A stretch of 64,000 nt of DNA from Caulochytrium protostelioides (lineage: Eukaryota; Chytridiomycota; Caulochytriomycetes; Caulochytriales; Caulochytriaceae). Positions 1-10,600 of this stretch are shown here, piece by piece; the stretch's first letter is position 1, and each line of letters starts with the position of its first letter. The stretch lies in the NCBI GenBank assembly GCA_003615045.1, contig ML014159.1, positions 1-64,000 of the forward strand, in the 5' to 3' direction. The notes under the pieces were generated by a model. It had not been told where the DNA came from. It searched no databases and saw nothing but the letters and a program-made list of their open reading frames with translations. A program made the position numbers and the translations under genes.

Positions 1-841
1 CGACGGAACGTCCTTCGGCATCGGCGGTGTGCGGGCGGTGTGCGGGTATAAGACAAGAGACGGGATCGAGCACGCCGTGGCAGGGCGACGGCGGGTCTAG
101 GAGACCACGACCGGCTAGAACACGCGTGCGACGGCCCCGCGCTGTGCGGTTCACCTGGTGGCGCTCCCGGGTCCTGCGGTCGGACCCGACTGGTGCGGGC
201 GAGCCGTCGCTTCGTCGCGCGCCACGGCGGATGCTTGCTTTGTGGACGCCGTTGGTCACCTCGTGTTCCACCACGTGTTCCGCCACGTGGTCGGCCGGTG
301 CATCGACGGCAGTCGCGGCGACGGCGCAGGAGGCGGCCGCCGCGCCTCGCCTGGTCGCGCTTGAGCATCAAGAAAAGTCACGAAAGGGTCGAGAGCCCGA
401 TGCCACGGGGACCCCACTTCGCTGCGCGGCCGGCCGCATGCTGTCCTCGCCGCGCCGTTCCATGCACGTCGCCGGCGCCCCGACGACGCCGTCTCTATTG
501 TATCTATGGCATGAGATCCATCATTGATGATATCCGCGACATCCCACATGTCTATCGCAGCAAAGCCAAGTGAGCTTCGCCATCGCAAAGGATCAAGATC
601 GGATTCCCGGTGACCCTTTGCGCGGCTCGCGGCAAGGCCCCTCGAATGCCCACGAAACATCAAACGTCGGAAGACGATCTGTCGCATCGTCTCGTTTTCC
701 ATCGCACCGCATCGCGGAGCCGAATGCCGCCAGTCGTTGTCGCGCGGGGCTTCTCTGACGACGGCTGCTCATTCCTGCCACTCCGTCGCGATCGGGTGGA
801 TCCGACCAGCATCACCCTCGCATCTCACCCCGTGAAGCTCC

Positions 842-882
<41 letters not shown>

Positions 883-1022
883 AGCGACCTCGCCGCCGTC
901 CGCTAATCTATCCGATCTGTTGATTGCCCGGTTGGGTGCGACACGGCACTGCCGTTGGCGACGCGTGCGACCGGGCGTCCGGGCGCTGACGACCCCTCAT
1001 CTGGCCGATCTTAGCCCTCACG
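1..1022. other. Upstream region of the ABC transporter gene, no gene recognised
   Basis: About 1 kb without a recognisable gene. Short overlapping ORFs in several frames show no domain and look like chance open frames in GC-rich DNA. The only structured element is a perfect CTG run at 845-880. The stretch presumably holds the promoter and 5' leader of the transporter that starts at 1023. No convincing TATA box was seen. Confidence 0.5.
845..880. repeat. (CTG)12 microsatellite
   Basis: Twelve perfect CTG units in the presumed leader of the transporter gene, about 140 bp before its ATG. CAG/CTG runs recur in this window, mostly inside coding sequence where they give Gln or Ala runs. Confidence 0.95.
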
Positions 1023-4000
1023 ATGTCGGCAGCTCGCCGCATGTCCTTTCGGACTTCGCCGCGCGGCGTTGGTACGAGCTTGGCCTCCTTCGTCGCGCTG
1101 GCGGGTCTCGTCCTCCTGCACGTGGCCCTCGCCCGCACCGTCGGCGCGTCATCGATGCCGATGCCGTTGCCGATACCGGTGATCGGCCACCACCGGGGGC
1201 TGCGCCACCCCGACCAGCATACGCCGGCCGCCGTCGCGGCCGCGTATGCCGCCGTCTTTGCCGGCGATCCGACGCGGCCGCCGGAGTGCCCGCCCTGCTT
1301 TGACTGCAACCTGCCCGTCGACCGCTGCCTGAACTTCGGCACGTGCTCGGCGTACTCGGGCAAGTGCGAGTGCCCCGTTGGGTTCGGCAAGGACGACTGC
1401 GCGACGCCGCTGTGCGACTCGCCGGCGCTGCCGAATGCGCATCGAGCGCCGCGGCCCGAGGGCGCCCGCACCTGCGACTGCGCCGACGGCTGGACGGGCC
1501 TCAATTGCAACATGTGCCGCTCCGACAGCGCCTGCAACGCGCTCATTCCGGGAGGGCAGAACGGCACCTGCTACGCCAGCGCGTCGCCCGTACATGCCAA
1601 CTTCTTCGAGTGCAATGTCACGAACCCCAACATCGTACAGCAGCTGGGCCCCGACCAGCTGCCGCAGGCCACCATGCAGTGCCATCGCGACGACGCCGCC
1701 TGCCAGTTCCAGTTCTGGATCGGCGGCGTCCAGAGCTTCGCCTGCCGCACGAGCGACTGCACGTTTATCAGCGATTCGCGGTACGACCAGAACATCACGA
1801 AGGCCGTCTGCTCATCGATCCAGTGCGACTGTGTGCCTGGCCGCATGCTCTGCGACCCGCACGGGGTTGATCTCTCGGACTGGTTCAGTGACGATGAGGA
1901 GGGTCCCACGGGTCCCGGGCAAATCCAGTGCGAGGAAGAGCGCGACGACCGCGGCCATGTCGCCCAGCGCTGCCGGTTCGAAGAGCCCCACATGAACCAG
2001 CTCATCCAGCAGCTCTTTGGCGAAGCGGCTATCGAGCTCCACTGCCAGTCCAGCGAGTGCCTCCACTACTCGGAGATCCCCGGCTACACGCCGCCCAGCT
2101 ACGCGTCGCAGATCACCACGTGGACCGTCATCCTCGGCGTGGTCGGTATCCTAGGCATCGTGGTCATCCTCGTTGTGACGCTGCGCATCATCCAGCAGAA
2201 GCACGCGCGGCACCGCTACAGCGCGTTCCAGCTCAATGCCGACGAGAGCCGCGGCCTGTTGAGCGCGCGTCGCGGCCACGACGTGAGCGACGCCGAGGCA
2301 GCCGGCGGCCCGTGGGACGACGCGGCCGCGGCGCTGCTCGACGACTTTGAGCCCGCCACGCTGACGTTCCAGGAGATCCGGTACACGCTGGGCCAGCCGC
2401 GCGACAAGTCCTCGTGGAACCGCATGCGCTCCCTGATCCAGCACGCGCAGGGGTCGACGGCGGCCACGTCGCCCTCACCCGCGGCTGCGGCCGCCGCGAC
2501 CGCCGCGCCGGCGCCGGCGGAACCGCTTGAAATCCTGAAGGGCGTCAGTGGCATGGTGCGCCCCGGCGAGGTGATGGCCATCATCGGGGCGTCGGGCGCC
2601 GCCAAGACCACGCTGCTCGATATCCTGGCCTGCCGCAACAAGTCGGGCCGTGTCCACGGCGATATCCGCATCAACGGCCGCCGCGTCAGTGCCGAGGAGC
2701 ACGCCCGCCAGATCGGCTATGTCGACCAGGAGCCCACGCTAATGGAGACGTTGACCGTGTACGAGACGATCCGCCTCTCGGCGCAGCTGCGGCTGCCGCG
2801 GACGATGTCGGAGGCCGCCAAGAAGCAGCGCGTCCACGAAGTGATGCTGGAGCTCGGCATTCTACACATCGGCCACCGCGAAATCGGGTCGAGCGAGCGC
2901 CGCGGCATCTCAGGCGGCGAAAAGCGGCGCGTCGCCATCGCCTGTGAGCTCGTTACTAGCCCGGCGCTGCTGTTCCTGGACGAGCCCACCTCGGGCCTCG
3001 ATGCGTGGAACTCGCTCAACGTCGTGTCGTGCCTCGTGGCTCTTGCGCACAACTACCGCCGCACCATCATCCTGACCATCCACCAGCCGCGCAGCAACAT
3101 CTATGCGCTCTTTGACCAGCTCGTGCTGCTCGCGCAGGGCCAGCTCGTCTACTCGGGGCCCGCCCAGGACGCCTGTCTGCGCCACTTCGCCGCGCTCGGC
3201 GCGCCCTGTCCGCTGGGCTTCAACCTCGCCGACTTTGTCGTCGACCTCACCGTCCAGGCCGTCATGCACCACCAGCGCGCGGCCAGCGGCTTGCCGGCGG
3301 CGGCCGACGGCTGCTCGGCGGCAGACCTCGCCGGCGCGTCGCGCCCCGCGCCCGCCGCGGACGGTGGCGACGGAGGGGAGGGCGAGACGGCATCGAGCGC
3401 GTCGCCGCCGCCGCCGCTGCCCGACCTCCGGCTCGACGATCTCGTGCACGGCTTCCGCGTTTCCGAGCGCGCCGTGCGGCTCAGCACCGAGATCGCGCGC
3501 CTCACGGCGGTCGCGCCGACGGCGCCGCCGACTGCGACCACGGCCGCGCTCCCGCCCGCGCCGCCCTCGGCCCCGCTCCGCGTCGGGTGGACGACCCAGT
3601 TTGCGCTGCTGAGCGGCCGCGCGTTCCGCAACCTCTACCGTGCGCCGGACCTGCTGCGCACGCAGTACATCATCAGCGTCGGCCTCGGCTTTGCCCTGGG
3701 CACGCTGTTCTGGGGCGTGCAGAACGACATCGCCGGGTTCCAGAACCGGCTCGGCGTGTGCTTCTTTGTCTGCGCGCTGTTCGGCTTCCAGTGCTTGTCC
3801 AACATGCAGGGCTTCGCCGTCGAGCGGCTGCTGTTCATGCGCGAGCGCGCCAACGGGTACTATCGCCCGAGCGCGTACTTTGCCTCCAAGGTGCTGGTGG
3901 ACCTGCTGCCGCTGCGCGTGCTCCCGCCGTTCATCCTCGGGCTGATCGTCTACCACATGGTGGGGTTGCGCGCCGACTCGCCCGTGTTCCTCTTCAAGTT

Positions 4001-4421
4001 CCTGCTCGTGCTCGTGCTCTTCAACGTGACCGCCGCCGCGCTCTGCCTCGCCATCGCGATTATGTTCAGCGACCCCGCGATCGCCTCGTTTGTCGCGATC
4101 CTGGTCATGCTCTTCGAGATGCTCTTTGGTGGGCTGCTGCTGAACAAGGAGACGATCCCGCAACGGCTGGCGTGGCTCAACCGCATCTCGTTCTTCAACC
4201 GCGGCCTCGAGGCGCTCGTAGTGAACGAAATCAACGGCCTGACGCTCTACGAGAACCGGTACGGGCTCATGATCGATGTGCCGGGCGCCGCCATTCTGCA
4301 GACCTTCGGGTTCAACGCGATGGCCTACTGGCAAGATGTCGCTGTCCTCGCGGGCATGTTCCTCGGCCTCGTGATGCTCGGCTACATGTGGCTCCGCGTC
4401 TTTGTCATGGAGACGCGCTAA
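1023..4421 (+). CDS. ABCG half-transporter with EGF-like ectodomain (Adp1-like)
   Basis: A single-exon gene of 1132 residues. It has a hydrophobic signal/anchor near residues 20-42, then a cysteine-rich, EGF-like luminal or extracellular region (about 88-350). A single membrane span follows (about 368-392). The cytosolic ABC domain comes next (about 495-760), and a C-terminal six-helix ABC2 membrane domain (about 860-1130) closes the protein. This order is that of fungal Adp1, a member of the ABCG/White family. Visible motifs are Walker A GASGAAKTT (from residue 522), signature ISGGEKRR (about 629), Walker B LLFLDEPTSG (about 648) and an H-loop IHQPRSN. The second Walker A glycine, just before the Lys, is Ala527 (codon 2601-2603), which is unusual for an active ATPase. 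A Pro/Ala-rich linker separates the ABC and membrane domains. Substrate is unknown. The gene is convergent with the SDR gene downstream. The family call is firm; activity is less certain. Confidence 0.93.
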   Translation: MSAARRMSFRTSPRGVGTSLASFVALAGLVLLHVALARTVGASSMPMPLPIPVIGHHRGLRHPDQHTPAAVAAAYAAVFAGDPTRPPECPPCFDCNLPVDRCLNFGTCSAYSGKCECPVGFGKDDCATPLCDSPALPNAHRAPRPEGARTCDCADGWTGLNCNMCRSDSACNALIPGGQNGTCYASASPVHANFFECNVTNPNIVQQLGPDQLPQATMQCHRDDAACQFQFWIGGVQSFACRTSDCTFISDSRYDQNITKAVCSSIQCDCVPGRMLCDPHGVDLSDWFSDDEEGPTGPGQIQCEEERDDRGHVAQRCRFEEPHMNQLIQQLFGEAAIELHCQSSECLHYSEIPGYTPPSYASQITTWTVILGVVGILGIVVILVVTLRIIQQKHARHRYSAFQLNADESRGLLSARRGHDVSDAEAAGGPWDDAAAALLDDFEPATLTFQEIRYTLGQPRDKSSWNRMRSLIQHAQGSTAATSPSPAAAAAATAAPAPAEPLEILKGVSGMVRPGEVMAIIGASGAAKTTLLDILACRNKSGRVHGDIRINGRRVSAEEHARQIGYVDQEPTLMETLTVYETIRLSAQLRLPRTMSEAAKKQRVHEVMLELGILHIGHREIGSSERRGISGGEKRRVAIACELVTSPALLFLDEPTSGLDAWNSLNVVSCLVALAHNYRRTIILTIHQPRSNIYALFDQLVLLAQGQLVYSGPAQDACLRHFAALGAPCPLGFNLADFVVDLTVQAVMHHQRAASGLPAAADGCSAADLAGASRPAPAADGGDGGEGETASSASPPPPLPDLRLDDLVHGFRVSERAVRLSTEIARLTAVAPTAPPTATTAALPPAPPSAPLRVGWTTQFALLSGRAFRNLYRAPDLLRTQYIISVGLGFALGTLFWGVQNDIAGFQNRLGVCFFVCALFGFQCLSNMQGFAVERLLFMRERANGYYRPSAYFASKVLVDLLPLRVLPPFILGLIVYHMVGLRADSPVFLFKFLLVLVLFNVTAAALCLAIAIMFSDPAIASFVAILVMLFEMLFGGLLLNKETIPQRLAWLNRISFFNRGLEALVVNEINGLTLYENRYGLMIDVPGAAILQTFGFNAMAYWQDVAVLAGMFLGLVMLGYMWLRVFVMETR

Positions 4422-4672
4422 CATGCCGTAAGACGCATGAGTGGCGCCGGCCCTGTGATGCCGATGTCTTTGATGCCTCCTTTCGTCGTCCTGTTACTGG
4501 CGCATCGGACGCCTGCCGCCAGCGCCATGCCGCGCCGCCGCACGGGCCGGATACCTGCTTCACATCATCCGGGGATCGGCAGCGAGACGCGTCATCGATC
4601 AACTATCGGTCCTTTTCCTTTTTTTTTTACATCGCGCGTTGATACCACATAGACTTGGCGAGGACGGGGGAA

Positions 4673-5713
4673 TTAGTGGGCCAGCGCAGCCTTGGGCCCG
4701 AAGGAAGGAGACGACGAGCGGTTCGGACGGCCGCTCGAGAAATAGGCGAGCAGACCGCCGACGTACTCGAACAGCCAGAAGGGCGTGTAGCGGCCTGCGA
4801 GATCGGTGAGGCGGCCGTCGTACGAGACCACGTAGTCGAAGCGGGGCCGCGGGCTGGTGAGCATATGAAGCACGTGGCTGGCCATCAGCTCGGGCGGCGA
4901 GGCCCAGCGCATGGCCCACCCAAAGACCTTATAGATGGGTTTGAGCTGCGCCACATACTGGCGTGCAACAGCATCGCTGACTGTGGGAGCAACCTCCGCG
5001 GTGCCTCGCGGATGGCCGCCGGGCGCTTCGTCCCTTTTCTTCCCCTGCTCCGGGAGCAAGTGATTCTCGACGTCGGTCGCGATCTGCGTGAGCATACCCG
5101 TCGCGACGGAGCCGGGCCGCAGCACCGATACGGGCACATTAAGCGTCGAGAGCTCGCTGCGCAGCGCGGCGGCCGCAAGATCGAGCGCGGCCTTGGTGGC
5201 GCCGTAAGCGCTGCCGCCTGGGATGGCCAACGATGACAGCGAAGATGAAACAGCGCAGATTCGGCCACAATTTGGCCGCAACAGCGGCAGGAACACCTGC
5301 GCGAGCCGCATCGGCGCCTGCACGTGCATCGCAAAGCTCTGGGCGAACGACCGCATCGGCATGATCTCGACCGGGTCGAAGTGCGCCGTCCCCGCGACGT
5401 GCACGAGCCCGACCAGCGGCATATCGCCCAGCGCTGCCGCGACCGTGTCGAATGCGGCGCGGATCGCGTCGTCGTCCGTGAGGTCCAGCCGCAGCGGCTG
5501 CACGCGGCCGTGGACGCTCTGGCGGCACGTCTCGGCAGCGACGGTGACCTGGCGCCCATGCAGCGCGACGAGGGCCGCGCCGTCGCTGTCGCGACGGACG
5601 CCCGCGAACACATGGTAGCCTTGGTAGGCTAGGTGGAGCGTGACAGCGCGGCCGATGCCCGTCGAGGCGCCCGTGACCAGCACGGCGGGCAGGACGGCCG
5701 CGTCGGCGGCGGC

Positions 5714-5747
<34 letters not shown>

Positions 5748-6106
5748 GGCGTGCCACGCGGCAGCGACGTTGGCCACGCAGGTTTCGGGGTTGACCACAG
5801 GAGCCGGGGGCCGCCGATCGCGCGCAGCAAGATGTAAAAGACATCCCAGAGCCGGTTCACGAGCAGGTCGAAACGATAGCACGCGTGGACGACTAGGCGA
5901 TGCATGAAGCCGAGGTCGCGCTCGGTGGACGGCGGGTGGATGGTCGCGAGCGCCATCGGCGCCTGCGTCTTGATGGCCATGATGGTGAGCGCGGTGGCGA
6001 GCGATGCCGCGAAGACAATGATGAGAAGCGTAAGGCGAAGGGCAGAGGCGGGGCTGAACGAGGACAGCGTATATACAATGTGGAGTGGGATGTCAAAGAG
6101 CCACAT
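4673..6106 (-). CDS. Membrane-anchored short-chain dehydrogenase/reductase (retinol dehydrogenase-like)
   Basis: An intronless gene of 477 residues. An N-terminal hydrophobic segment (about residues 22-45) suggests an ER or lipid-droplet anchor. The Rossmann domain follows, with the nucleotide-binding motif TGASTGIG near residue 140 and the catalytic YGATK (YxxxK) near residue 300. The upstream serines SSSLSS supply the third catalytic residue. The architecture resembles the retinol/17-beta-hydroxysteroid dehydrogenase branch of classical SDRs, which oxidise or reduce lipid alcohols with NAD(P)(H); the substrate cannot be read from the sequence. A (CAG)10 run at 5716-5745 encodes a short polyalanine tract just before the Rossmann fold. 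The ATG at 6106 is preceded by five TGATC units. The gene faces the ABC transporter convergently across about 250 bp. Confidence 0.88.
5716..5745. repeat. (CAG)10 microsatellite inside the SDR gene
   Basis: Ten perfect CAG units on the plus strand. On the coding (minus) strand they are read as GCT/GCA-type codons and give a polyalanine run between the membrane anchor and the Rossmann domain, so length changes would be tolerated in frame. Confidence 0.95.
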
Positions 6107-6540
6107 GTGATCAGATCAGATCAGATCAGATCAGATGCGAGAGAGGTGAGGCGATATGCGAAATGCGATGAGGCGAGCGATAGAATCAGGGGGTGCGATG
6201 CCAAGATAGAGCGCTGGTGAATCCGAAATCCTGCGACGAACGGCATCATGCATGAACCGATGGTCCAGCTTGAATCGCGACGTACGGCTAGCATCGGCCA
6301 TATATCATCCCCACGACCAGGTCATCCTGTCATCCGGTCATCCGGTCATGATGGTGACGTTTATGTCAAGTCCTCGCGTTCACACGACCGTTCCCGCTGA
6401 GCGCGGATTGACGTCATCTCCGGTGGCCTGCCTTGCAAGCACCCCGGTTCCGGCAGGCGTCCGATGCCCCGCGCCGCCCCTCGCCGGTCTTGCGGCGACC
6501 CCACGGTGGGGCCACGTGGCATGACCCACATAGGGCATCG
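6107..6540. other. Intergenic region between SDR gene and Fanzor relic
   Basis: Promoter side of the SDR gene and the left flank of the Fanzor relic. Apart from the GATCA repeat, only a short 'tcatccggtcatccggtcat' type repetition near 6330-6350 stands out. I found no terminal inverted repeat that would mark the left end of the relic. Confidence 0.4.
6109..6133. repeat. (GATCA)5 pentanucleotide repeat
   Basis: Five perfect units immediately upstream of the SDR start codon at 6106, so it lies in the 5' leader of that gene. Confidence 0.95.
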
Positions 6541-6812
6541 CATACTGGGATGGGCGGCCTTGGAGGCCGCGGGCGAGGGCGGAGGCACACCAACCTCTGG
6601 ATGGCCATGGTGGGGTCCAAAGGCCAGAAGGTCTACTGGGAGCTGACCCGAAAGTCGTGGAACAGCATGACACGCGTACTGCGATGGACGGCCTTGGAAG
6701 CCGTGGGCGCCTTGGAGGCCATGGACGCCATGGGGCCGAACCGACATCGTGATGGCCGTGGTGGGGTTCAAAGGCCAAGTCGTCAGCTGGAAGCCGTTTC
6801 GAAAGCAGTCCT
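6541..6812 (+). repeat. Imperfect direct duplication inside the Fanzor relic
   Basis: Two diverged copies: the first starts at 6541 and the second at 6675. The offset is 134 bp at the left edge and 151 bp at 6601/6752. The difference is a 17-bp insertion in the second copy that repeats a nearby 'ccttggaggcc' unit. Translated in the matching frames, both copies give related peptides (GRRHTNLWMAMVG and GRTDIVMAVVG). These resemble the RuvC-I neighbourhood of Fanzor/TnpB proteins. Confidence 0.75.
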
Positions 6813-7420
6813 ATGTTTAGCAGCAGCAAGCAGCGCGTGTTTGCCCAAGTCGTGAACCGGGTCGCTGAGGGGGCTGCCACGGCGATGAAGCCCGTGGGGA
6901 TCGCTGAAGTGGGGATCGCCTATGGCGCCTCCAAGGTTGCTCCTGGAGGCAAGCGCAAGATCGCCGTCCCAACGGCTCGCGCGTACCGGGCGTGTGCCCA
7001 GCGATTCCGCACCGTGGTGGTCGACGCGTTCCGGATGACCCCGAAAGTGTATGCCGAGTCGAGTGGGGTCCTGACCAAGGTGAACCCCCCGGGGCCCGAC
7101 GGCCGTGCCGATCGCTTGCGCGTCCCAGGCGGGTGCTGCCTCGGCCGTCGAGCCGACGCCGGCCCACCCGGTCCGCACGACCCGGGTGTATGTCCAGACG
7201 CATGTGGTCCTGAACATAGGTCTCCGTCGGCGCACGAAGGCCAAAGTCCGAGACTTGCTGTGGTGTGATGCCACCACCGGCCAGTTGGTGAATCGCGACC
7301 TCCATGCCGCGTTGACCATCCAACGCTGCCTGACCTCGCTGGTCAGACCGGAGCCGTGGTGCCGCAACCCCGGGCAAGCGCCGCTGCAGCCCAGGGTCGA
7401 CAAGCGCCTCCGACACGGTC
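6560..7420 (+). pseudogene. Fanzor (eukaryotic TnpB-like RNA-guided nuclease) relic
   Basis: Pieces in at least three frames line up in the order of a Fanzor C-terminal half. A duplicated RuvC-I-like segment GRTDIVMAVVG (frame of 6740) comes first, followed by stop TAG at 6818-6820. Next, in the frame of 6813, come a helical segment, IAYGASKVAPGG, the characteristic VPTARAYRAC and VVVDAFRMT. After a frame change between about 7050 and 7170 the frame of 7105 carries AKVRDLLWCDATTG and NRDLHAALTIQRCL. Intact family members have an Asp in RuvC-I, a Glu in the 'DEF/YRTS' RuvC-II motif and an Asp in 'NRDxNAAxNI'. Here the RuvC-I Asp is not found and the RuvC-II Glu is Ala (codon 7026-7028). Only the RuvC-III Asp (7297-7299) remains. 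With the frameshifts and the stop, this is an inactive relic. No N-terminal half was recognised. Identification rests on motif memory and needs a profile search. Confidence 0.72.
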
Positions 7421-7487
7421 TCTCCTATGGAGGACCTCTCGGGGGCACCAGAGCATGGTGGGCGGGTTGGGTCGGGGAAGGGTGGGC

Positions 7488-7669
7488 CTCCAGAGTCCTT
7501 ATACAGCATATGGCAATGAAGGTCACATTCGGTGGAACCCACGTAGGAGGGCAGCAATAAAAGGCGCACCTCTAGAGACTCCAGATTCCTGATACAGCAT
7601 ATGGCAATGAAGGTCATATTCGGTGGAACCCACGCAGGAGAGCAGCAATAAAAGGCGCGTCTCTAGAGA
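7488..7669. repeat. 91-bp tandem duplication at the right end of the Fanzor relic
   Basis: Copy 1 is 7488-7578 and copy 2 is 7579-7669; they differ at only a handful of positions. Each copy ends in 'tctagagact' and holds AATAAA (7556-7561 and about 7647-7652), a possible plus-strand polyadenylation signal. The right copy covers the stop codon (7663-7665) of the minus-strand coiled-coil gene, so the repeat forms that gene's 3' end and 3' UTR. Confidence 0.93.
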
Positions 7670-10600
7670 CTCGTCTTGCGCGACGGACTCGTGACGCGGA
7701 TCACGCGGACCTGCGGGGTGGGCCCGGACTGGCGGGCACCCGGTCGCTCGGCCGCGACGGCAATGCGAGCCCGTGGCGTCGGCGCCACCACGTGATTGAC
7801 CTCCAGATGCGCCACCTGCTGCGAGAGCTGGCGGTTCGTCTTGGCGAGCGACTTGACGGCGTTGTGCATCGTGAGGCGGTCGGTGTCCGTGACGGGGGCG
7901 TCCTGCTGCAGCGCGCGGAGCTGCGCGTCGTAGGCGCTCTTGAACGCCGCGAGGCTCTGGAGGCGGTCGCGCTCGATCCGCTCGCGCTCGCGCGTCTGCG
8001 CATCGAGCTGCGCCACCATCTCCGCGAGCTGCGCGTCCTGCGCCGACTGCGACGCCTGCTGCTGCTGCTGCAAACGCTGAACCAGCTGGTGCACGTGGCG
8101 CTGCAACGCCACGTTCTGCGCACGCGCGGTATCCAGCGCCTCCACGTGGGCCGTCCACCGCGACGCATCGGTGGCTTGGGCGAGCTGTGCGTCCAGGTCT
8201 TCATACTGCGTCTGCAGCTTGGCGATCTCACGGGCCTGCTGCTCCACAAGCGTCTGAGACTGCTGGTACTGGGCATCGGCCGCCGCGCGCGCCGACTCAA
8301 GTTGCGCGTGGCTCGCCACCGCGGACGCATACTCGGCCTGGAGGCCCGACAAGTCGTGGTGCGCATCGGCCAGCTGGCGCTCGAGTTCATCCCGGATGAC
8401 CTGGTCCTGCTTCATCTGTCGCTCAAGCGTGACGAGCGCATCTTCAAACTGCGCGATCTGCTGGCGCAGATGGACGTGTTCCTGCTGCGCCAGCGCAGTC
8501 TCGTGCGCCGTTCGCTTCTGCGAATCCTCCAGGTCGCGCTCGAGCTGCTCGACCACCATCTGGTGATGGCGCTTCAGCAACGCGATTTCCTGCTGCGTCC
8601 CGTCCTGCATCGCGGCGAGGCGCGCCTGCATCTGGTCGCTCTGTTCGCGCTGCAGCATCGTCTGCGCCCGGGCCTGCTCATCTAGCGACGTCTGAAGCTG
8701 CACGATGCGCTGGCTCAGCTTGGCCTTCGCCTCGCGCGCATGCTTCCGCTCCGCCGCCGCGGTCTGCGTGAGCAGCGTGTACTGCGCCACGTGGTCACGA
8801 TGGGTGGTGGTCGCCGACGCGAGCGCTTCCTGCGTGCTGGTATGCGACGCCAGGAGGGTCATGTACTGCGTGTTGGCTTCGGCCACGGCCGTCGCGAGCT
8901 GGGTGGCCTCGCCCTGGGCTGCGGCCAGCTCCTTCTCGAGCTGCAAGCACCGGTCCAACAGGGCTTCCTTGGCGTCTTCGGCCGCGCTCGCGCGCTCATG
9001 GTCCGCATGCGCGCTGTCCTCCGACACGCGCAGGCGCGCTTGCACGTCGCTCAGGGTCCGCTGCAGGATTGTTTTGCTCGTTTCCAGATCGGCGATATCG
9101 CGCACCCGCGCCTGCAGCTGGTCTTCGGTCTGGCGGACCTGGTTAAGCAGCCCGTCGTGGCGCTCGCGCAGCGCTTCATACGTGCTCGTCTTCTTGGTCA
9201 GCGTCTGGTTCAGCGTCTGCAGCTGCGCTTTGGCCTTCTCGTGCTGCGTGTAGACCTGCTGGTACTCGCTCGTCACGGCGTCATTGAACTTCTCGAGAAG
9301 ACTGAATTGGGCTTCGGCATCGCTGACGCCGACATCGACATCGTGCGTGGCATCGGCCACGAGTCGCTGCAAGCTCGCCAGCCGCGCCATCAGCGTCTCG
9401 CTGAGCTGCGCCACGAGCGCCGCGCTCGTCGGGTCGAGCTGCGGCTCGTCGCGCGCCATCCGCTCGAACGCCGTCCACCGCCCAACCTCCCGCTCCAGTT
9501 CGTGGTGCATCTGGCGGAAGTGACTTTGCACATCCTCGAACTCGATCTTGAAGAACGACTGCACGCCGCGAAGGATACTCGGGAGCGAGTTGATCAAGGC
9601 CAGCCCGTGCTTCATGTCCTGCTTGTCCTTGCCGGCGTCGTGGACCGTCACGTTCGCTGGCTGGGACGAGCGGCGGCGCGCTTCTTCTTGCTGCTGCTGG
9701 CGGTCTCGCGCCGCGTCGCGCTCACTGAGCTTGCCAGACATGTTCTCGATCGAGGCCGCACGGATCTGGGCTTTCATGGCCCGCGACGACGACGACGCGG
9801 AGGCGAGTTGGTGCACGCTGCTCACCCGGCTGATCGTCATTAGCTGCGCCACCGCTTGCCGGACGACCGCGGGATCCGCTTTGGCGACCGTCGGGGCTTC
9901 CGTCTGCTGCTGCTGCTGTTGCTGCTGTTCCTGCTGTTGCTGCTGCTGCTGCTGTTGCACGGTGAGGCGCAGCTCATCGAGCGTGGAGGCAAGCGCCGTG
10001 TTGTCCTGCTGCTGCTGCGTCAGCTGCGCTTGGAGCATGGCCTTCTCAGTGGTGAGATCGATTAGCTCCGCCGTTTTGTGGGACAGCGTCTGCTGCACCG
10101 CCGTCAGCTGGGCGGCGTTGGCGTCCGCACTGGCCACATGGGCTTCCAACAAGGCGACCTGCGTCTGCGCTGATGCCAGTTGAGTCTGCGTGACCGCATA
10201 CTGCGCCTCGCGCTCGATCTGCTTCGCCTCAAGCTGCTGGATCTGCACGGTCGACGCATCCTGGGCGGCCCGCAGCGCATCGCGGGCCTGCAGAAGCGTC
10301 GCGTGCTCCTGCTGCAATGCGGCGAGGTTCGCCTGGAGGGTGTCCCGCTCGGCTTGCGTGGACGCCTGCGTTTGCGTAGCGGTCTGCAGCGCCGCTTCCG
10401 CCTGCGTCACGCGGTCTGAGGCCGCCGTCGCCGCCGCCGTGGCCGCCGCCGCCTGCGACGTCTGCTGGGCGACCTGCGCCGTCAGCGTCTGGCTCGTGGC
10501 CTCGAGCGTCTCGATGCGTTGGGTCAGCGTTGCCACGCGCTCGTTGGCTTGGCGTTCGCCCGCGACCGCGTCGGCCAACCGCGACTCAGTCTCCTTTAAA

